Positions 58,966 to 64,000 of a DNA stretch of 64,000 nucleotides are shown one piece after another (positions within the stretch are counted from its first letter, which is position 1; the number at the start of each line of letters is the position of its first letter). The notes beneath the pieces were generated by a model. The model was given only the letters and a program-made list of their open reading frames with translations, had not been told where the DNA came from and made no database searches. Both the position numbers and the translations under genes were made by a program. Origin of the DNA: Celoporthe dispersa (Eukaryota > Ascomycota > Sordariomycetes > Diaporthales > Cryphonectriaceae). Location of the stretch: positions 3,458,001 to 3,522,000 of the forward strand of contig WAID01000007.1 in assembly GCA_016584495.1 (NCBI GenBank). The letters run 5' to 3'.

Positions 58966-60357
58966 AGGGCACAGGACGGCGAGTTTGGCAGTACAGAGCC
59001 CACAGTGATATGACAAGAGGTGCGGTGCGGGCTGAAGTTGCAGTCCGCGAGGCCATCGGGCGCACCACCCATGGCAGCTTGGCCTCGGCTGTTGGTGGAC
59101 TGGATTAATTAAATAAGAGCCAGATGACTCCACAGTGCCGGTGGGAATTCTCCGGCCGATTGTTCTTACCATGGTACGCTATAATACTGCTACCTGTGTA
59201 TTGGCTTATTGAATTCTAAACAGGGTCTCTGTGTGCGGGAGGAGGGCACAGGAAGAGCAAGAGGTACATACCACAACACATACCCCAGAAAAGTACATGG
59301 TCGCCAACAGTTCACCTGGCCGCCTCCTCGGTGTGCCCAGGAGGGGCAGAAGAATCACACCTTTCTCTTCACGCTCGTGATCTTCTTCTCCTCGTAATAG
59401 CGCATAGCCCGCCCGACCGAATCTTAAATAAAAAAAAAAGATCAGCAGGAAGCTGAAAATTTATCAACACACTACAGGACAAAGATAGCACATGTCTATC
59501 AGGGATATCTCTGTCTGGTAGTTTTGGTTGATCGATAGACGGCGTAGCTGGTTCGAGACGAGCGACACCAGCGCCCCAGCGCTGAGGGGGCTAAATCAGC
59601 GAGGTTCGATAGAGCCGGGGCAGCGTGGCAGAAGGCGTATTTTGAGGGGGGGGGGGAGCAGGCGCTTCCTTCTTTGTGGAACCCCTATTTGGGGAAGATC
59701 ACGACAGGGATCCTTCAGAATCGGGACAGGCTCTCCTTGCACCTTGGCCGGATGAGGGTAGCATCCAAAAGAAGGGGGGCCTTTCGCGGAGGGGACCGCC
59801 ACGGCAAACAGCGGATCGAGAGAGACAAGAGAGAGAAGAGTCTCGAGGATCCTGAGGGGGCCTAAAAAAGAAGAGGGTGAGAGAGAGGGTCCGGAAGGAG
59901 GGTCTCAATCTCTGACCATGCGTCACGCGTGCATATTTGGCAGGCTGAGATCTCGTGTCGGACGGGGCAGGATGGGAAATTATCCCACCTCTTGATCAGA
60001 TCTGGGATGGGAGACATTATTGACATGACAGGACCAAGGACAGGACACACACATACACAGGATTTCAAGGGAGCGTGGTATTAAAGGAGGAACCCTCGAG
60101 GAGGATCATCAGCCGGGGTTTAAGACAGGAGCTGCACTTCGAGAGAAGAGCTACTATGGTCCTGTCTGTCTTTTTGCAAATTGGTCTGGATCAGATGGGG
60201 AAAATGGTCAGGGGCACGGGCGCGCGTGTCCTTGATGTTCATCAATCATTCTCTTCTGTCCCATCCGTCATTACCACCATACTATCGTAGTAAAACTATG
60301 GGTACCGCGTACAGTGTGTATAGGGCGTGCAGGTCAGGGATGCTGGGGGCTATCAAG

Positions 60358-60404
60358 GTACTCCGTACTACTATAGCATGTCACTACGGTAGTGCGTACG
60401 TACG
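60358..60404. repeat. TAC-rich palindromic cluster
   Basis: Within 47 nt lie GTACTCCGTAC, the perfect hairpin CACTAC-G-GTAGTG (60382-60394) and the palindrome CGTACGTACG (60395-60404). Related words occur in other spacers of the window (23552-23580, 26749-26758, 32248-32259). Confidence 0.7.
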
Positions 60405-61059
60405 TTGGTGCTGTGGTGTACTAACTAACGTATTGAGTTGCGGCCCCTGCCGCCCAGTGCAGACGTCAACAAAAAAAAAGAGAAGGAGGGAGAAAAGAAG
60501 AAAAGAAAAAAGAAGAAGAAAAAAAAGAAAGGTACCACAGCACACAGAGTGACCACTGCGGCTACTACGACCATACCATACCATAACCATACCATAGCAC
60601 CATAGAAGTAAGCTCAGGCCCTGCCAGGATCCGTACAGGAACATGCTGTGCCTCCCGGGGGCCTGCCTCGATGGCCTCGACCAGACTCGCTCGAGTGTCA
60701 GATCAGACACATGCCATGCCCTGAGGGAATGATGATGGTGCTTGTGGTGGTTCACAAGGGGGGCCAGGGGGGTACTACAGCTGCCTGCACCACACCAGCA
60801 CACATAAGCCAGCTTGGTGGTGACGAGTTGACCAAGCCATGTGGTCTGTAGCAGTTGGCCGCCGCACTTATCTGTCTGTACACGTAGCTGCAGCCATCCC
60901 AGGCCCGGAGATGAATGATTTGCTGTGGTTCCATTGGGATTTTTGATGACTCGCCCTGGCCCCAGACTACCCGTAGTAGTAATAGTAGTAGTAGTAGTGA
61001 GGTCTGCTCTTGCCCATCACACACAGGTAGGCCATCCTGTCATGGTAGCACCTGCTCCA

Positions 61060-62241
61060 GCTCCCAAGCTCCCTCTAGCTTTAGGCCCCCCCTCTCCTTC
61101 CCTCTCCCGGGGAAGGAAAGAAAAAACCCTGATCAGCCGTCATTTCCAATTACCTCTTCACCTCTTAGAGTCTCTCTCTGGTCCAGTCTTTCCATTCCAA
61201 TCCTTTCCCCAAACCTCTCTCCTACCGATCGAACTGACTCTCATCCTCCCTTCCTTTATCTGTGTATCATCGCACAGCAGCAGGTATCCATCCATATCTG
61301 CTGGCGGTTCTTCACTCTGGGCTCCTTTCTTCCCAACTACCTACCCTTTCCTTCTTTAATTTTTTCTTCTTCTTTTTGTGTAATTTGTAATCTTTGTTTC
61401 CTCTTCAACGCCCCTACGCACGCGCGCGCACGCACGCACACCTACATACGACTCGTCTAGGCCTTTCAAGAATTGCCTGCCGTCAGCCAGGCTTGTCACC
61501 TCGTCTTGCGCATTGGTTCAAGGTTCATAAATTTTAAGCGCCTTTTCCTGTCCGCCATCCACAGGCAGCGGACAAATCGGACGAGATACCCCGAATCAAA
61601 ACATCCCGCTGGCTGACGCTGCCCACGCCCTGCGAATCTGTTGCGCCTGTCGATTGGAGAGACTCGCCCTCCCGGAGATTGGTGTCGAACAGATCTGGGG
61701 TCAGGGTCAACCCAAGCACCTCTCGAAACACGCTTCTCCCACCACACACACTTTAGCGTATCCCAGCCTTGATCAGCAGGCAGCCCTCTGCCTCTGACCA
61801 GCCTTGGATCACGAGACAAGAGAGCCCAGGCCCTGTCTTCCCGCGCTGGGGGGAGGGAGGGGCTTCTTGGGTTCCGTCCGTCTGTCTAATTGGGCGCAAC
61901 GCAAAATCTTGCCTCGACTCGATCCAACCCGACCCGACTCGGCTGGCCTGCCCGGTTGCTCATGCGGTTGCTTCTGCGAAGAGAGAGAGTTTGGGTTCTG
62001 GATCCGCATCTGGGTCGGAACTGAGCATCTCTCTCGACGGAGGCTTGACCCTCTCGTCCACTCTCGTCGCAGAGCTGTTTACCATCGGCCCTGGCTGGAC
62101 TGCCCTGGTCCCGGCTGACCCTCGTCCCTCGTCAACTCGTCCCTTACCACCCCCCCCCCCCAGAGGTCCAGGGCCACACACCCCTCGACCCTCGTCGTTT
62201 CTCATCCTGATCGGTTGCGACCCTGTGTCGCATAGCGGGCC
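61060..62241 (+). promoter_or_regulatory. CT-rich promoter/leader upstream of the last gene
   Basis: Repeated pyrimidine tracts (for example 61088-61106 and 61140-61260) precede ATG 62242. CT-rich boxes next to transcription starts are common in strongly expressed fungal genes. No TATA box is evident. Confidence 0.4.
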
Positions 62242-64000
62242 ATGTCGCAGCTTGCGCACCAGAACCGGGAGCACCCTTCAGACCTCCTCTACTCCCAGCC
62301 TGACCCTGGCTCTGCCTCTGCCTCGAGCGGTGGTCCTGCCGGCAGTGGACATGGACATGGACATGCTCAGCCCAAGTCTCAGTCTCAGTTCCAACCCGCC
62401 CAGTCCCCATCATCTCGACCCGTACCGGACTACCAGCGCCCCAATGCCATGCCCTACACACCCGTCTCGCCTACCAGCTTCGATGACCAGTATGGCAGCC
62501 CTGTCCAGGACAGCCCAACTATAGGCAGACCCAACCCAATTGGTTCTGCTGGTCGTCCTCGTCCTTCTCAGCACTCGGCTCACCCCGCCCACGTCCCCAG
62601 TCCTATCACCATCTTTCCCTTGGGTACGCCTGCGTCTGGGTCTGGCGCGCTGGGCTCGCCAACAACTAGTCCTCTGTCAAGCACTGGTGCCAGGTAAGCA
62701 AGAGAGAAGGAAAAGGAAGAAAGAAAAAAAACCCCTCTTCTCATCTGCCTTCTCCCCTCCCCAACCCTCGAGCCCTCCAGCACCCACAGACAAGTACATA
62801 CTCCGCGCAGGGCCAGAGATCCAGATCTTGGTTTTCTCTGTGCCTTGGCACACATACTTGTCTCGGCCACTGCAAATGACTCGGCTTAGTCCTTGTGCTA
62901 CTACACACTGGGCGCACGGGAGCCTCCCTCGACTGCGAGAACGACAGCGGTTGATCTCTTTCTACTCGATCTTCCCAAGGGAACACTTCTCACTGTGCAA
63001 CTGAACGCCGTGGTTGCGACGGTCAGAGTGTCTGTCTCGCGCACCACGTCTCGCGCACCACTGTGCTCAGGATATACTACGACAGTGCTTCATACTGATC
63101 CACATTCCTCTCCTGTTCCAGATTCCGGAAACCTGCACCCAGCCCGCTTCATAATACCACCGCAATCTCTCCACCGACCAGTCCTACTCCAAGCAGGTCG
63201 AACTTTCATCATTCGAGCACGCCCATTGCCACTGCCATACCGTTCTCAACCTCACAGGTCGCAACGCCCGCAGCGCACCCGACCGAGGTGGCTGGTATGA
63301 CGGCGTATCCTCCTCATCAAGTCTCGAGAGACAGCCCCGACGCCGAGTACTCGTACTACAACAGCGATTCTTCTGGTACCGCAACGCCCGAAGATAAAAA
63401 AGCAGCCAGGTTCGTGGAACCCGTTGCGTCGTGCCATTTTACTTGCTGTGGCCGACATGTAGCAGCCACCGCAGTGCGCTTTGTATTTTAGACTGACTCG
63501 TCAATTAGGTCGCTGTCCCTGCGCATCCCGAATGAAAACAACAGCATACACAATCCTGCGAACAGACCTGGTGTTTCGAGCAGCGCAGCCTCCCAGGCCA
63601 CACCTGGGTCGTCGAGGATGGAGACTGTCAAGGGCCCTCCCCGGAACTCATCCATAGACTCTGCCATCTCTGCCATATCCGCAGGCTCCTCGGCGCCGAA
63701 GAATCCTCAGGATGTCGCCTCGAGTCCGGCTGATATAGAAAGGCTGGTCAAGGCCGCCGGGTCGGCTGATGCTGTGATAGTGTACCTTCTCAGGGAGAAG
63801 CAGGCGCAGGCACAGCAGAATGCGCAGCTCTGGCGGCTAGTGGACAAGCAGAGGGCCATGATCCTGGGGCTGAACAAGGACCTGGAGCGGTCCCTGAAGG
63901 AGAAAGAAAAATACAGAAAGAAGCTGAAGGACTTGGTCTCATCACAGTCCACGCCCCCAGGGTCATCGCCAGGCCTGGCCCAGGAATCGGAGGAGGGCTC
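62242..64000 (+). CDS. N-terminal part of a Ser/Pro-rich coiled-coil protein (3' end outside window)
   Basis: ATG 62242 begins MSQLAHQNREHPSDLLYSQP. The exons are 62242-62693, 63122-63409 and 63509 to the window end, and the phases agree (GAR joined to FRKPAPSP; KKAAR joined to SLSLRIPNENN). About 270 residues are disordered and rich in Ser, Pro, Gln and His. Then comes a conserved-looking helical block: ADIERLVKAAGSADAVIVYL, LREKQAQAQQNAQLWRLVDK, QRAMILGLNKDLERSLKEKE. That architecture (disordered N-terminus, short coiled coil, domain still to come) is seen in fungal signalling proteins such as PX/RhoGAP regulators, but the diagnostic domain is not in the window, so the identity is open. The first intron (428 nt) is much longer than any other here and could hide a further exon. 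Confidence 0.75.

Larger units (their letters stand above)
52064..62241. other. 10.2 kb region without a supported gene
   Basis: Ordinary GC content but dense in simple sequence: CCA repeat (58935-58965), TAG/GTA repeat (60975-61000), ACCATA repeats (60570-60597), and purine, poly-A and poly-C runs (for example 54361-54373, 59645-59657, 60469-60531). TAC-rich palindromes occur at 60358-60404. Candidate open frames at 52755-53334 (-) and 54021-54305 (+) are discussed under rejected items. The last kilobase (61060-62241) is strongly CT-rich and looks like the promoter/leader of the next gene. Long non-coding transcripts are possible but not visible from sequence alone. Confidence 0.5.

Overview
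This window is nuclear DNA of a filamentous ascomycete (Pezizomycotina, most likely Sordariomycetes). The evidence is short GT-AG introns of about 50-100 nt, gene families typical of that group (PXR1, a PL1 pectate lyase, PTH11-type rhodopsin-fold proteins, a Zn2Cys6 regulator, a fungal delta-8 sphingolipid desaturase) and intergenic DNA rich in pyrimidine tracts and microsatellites. I support 19 protein genes, two of them cut by the window ends. I saw no tRNA, rRNA, CRISPR array or intact transposon.

Region 1 (1-21 kb) is a dense housekeeping block. It starts with the 3' part of a pectate lyase (1-1106), then an uncharacterised Cys/His-rich protein (2380-3811), the 49 kDa complex I subunit (4683-6312, minus) and a small secreted cysteine-containing protein (7335-8085). 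Next come the RNA polymerase I/III subunit RPAC1 (8564-9765), the NEDD8-activating enzyme UBA3 (10165-11718, minus), TEL2 (12104-15125) and the copper chaperone COX17 (15593-15995). A small coiled-coil protein (16522-17155, minus), PXR1 (17580-18753) and a Ser-rich protein with four RRxS-type sites (20159-21154, minus) close the block. UBA3/TEL2 and coiled-coil/PXR1 are head-to-head pairs with promoters of about 0.4 kb.

Region 2 (21-41.5 kb) is sparse. A 7.3 kb spacer with an AT-richer part is followed by three minus-strand genes: a BTB/POZ protein (28443-31343), a toxD-like medium-chain dehydrogenase/reductase (32766-33897) and a Zn2Cys6 transcription factor (34607-37631).

Region 3 (41.5-52 kb) has an accessory look. 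It holds a cytochrome b5-fused delta-8 sphingolipid desaturase (41570-43461) and two rhodopsin-fold membrane proteins (44949-46297 and 50357-52063) that flank a secreted bicovalent-flavin berberine-bridge-type oxidase (46547-48421, minus). Region 4 (52-62.2 kb) is a 10 kb stretch in which I find no convincing gene. It ends in a CT-rich leader before the 5' part of a low-complexity/coiled-coil protein (62242 to the window end).

The strongest unexpected signal is technical. Eight of the 19 genes, some of them essential elsewhere, need nine single-base corrections to stay in frame, and all nine fit short mononucleotide runs. In each affected gene the corrected, spliced length becomes a multiple of three, while the other genes sum correctly without change. 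This points to residual homopolymer errors in the assembly rather than biology. The best biological oddities are a 6-nt microexon inside the nucleotide-binding motif of UBA3, the very small exons of the second rhodopsin-fold gene, stop-free 3n introns in several genes, and the oxidase flanked by two membrane-receptor-like genes. I did not find a clearly new biological system.
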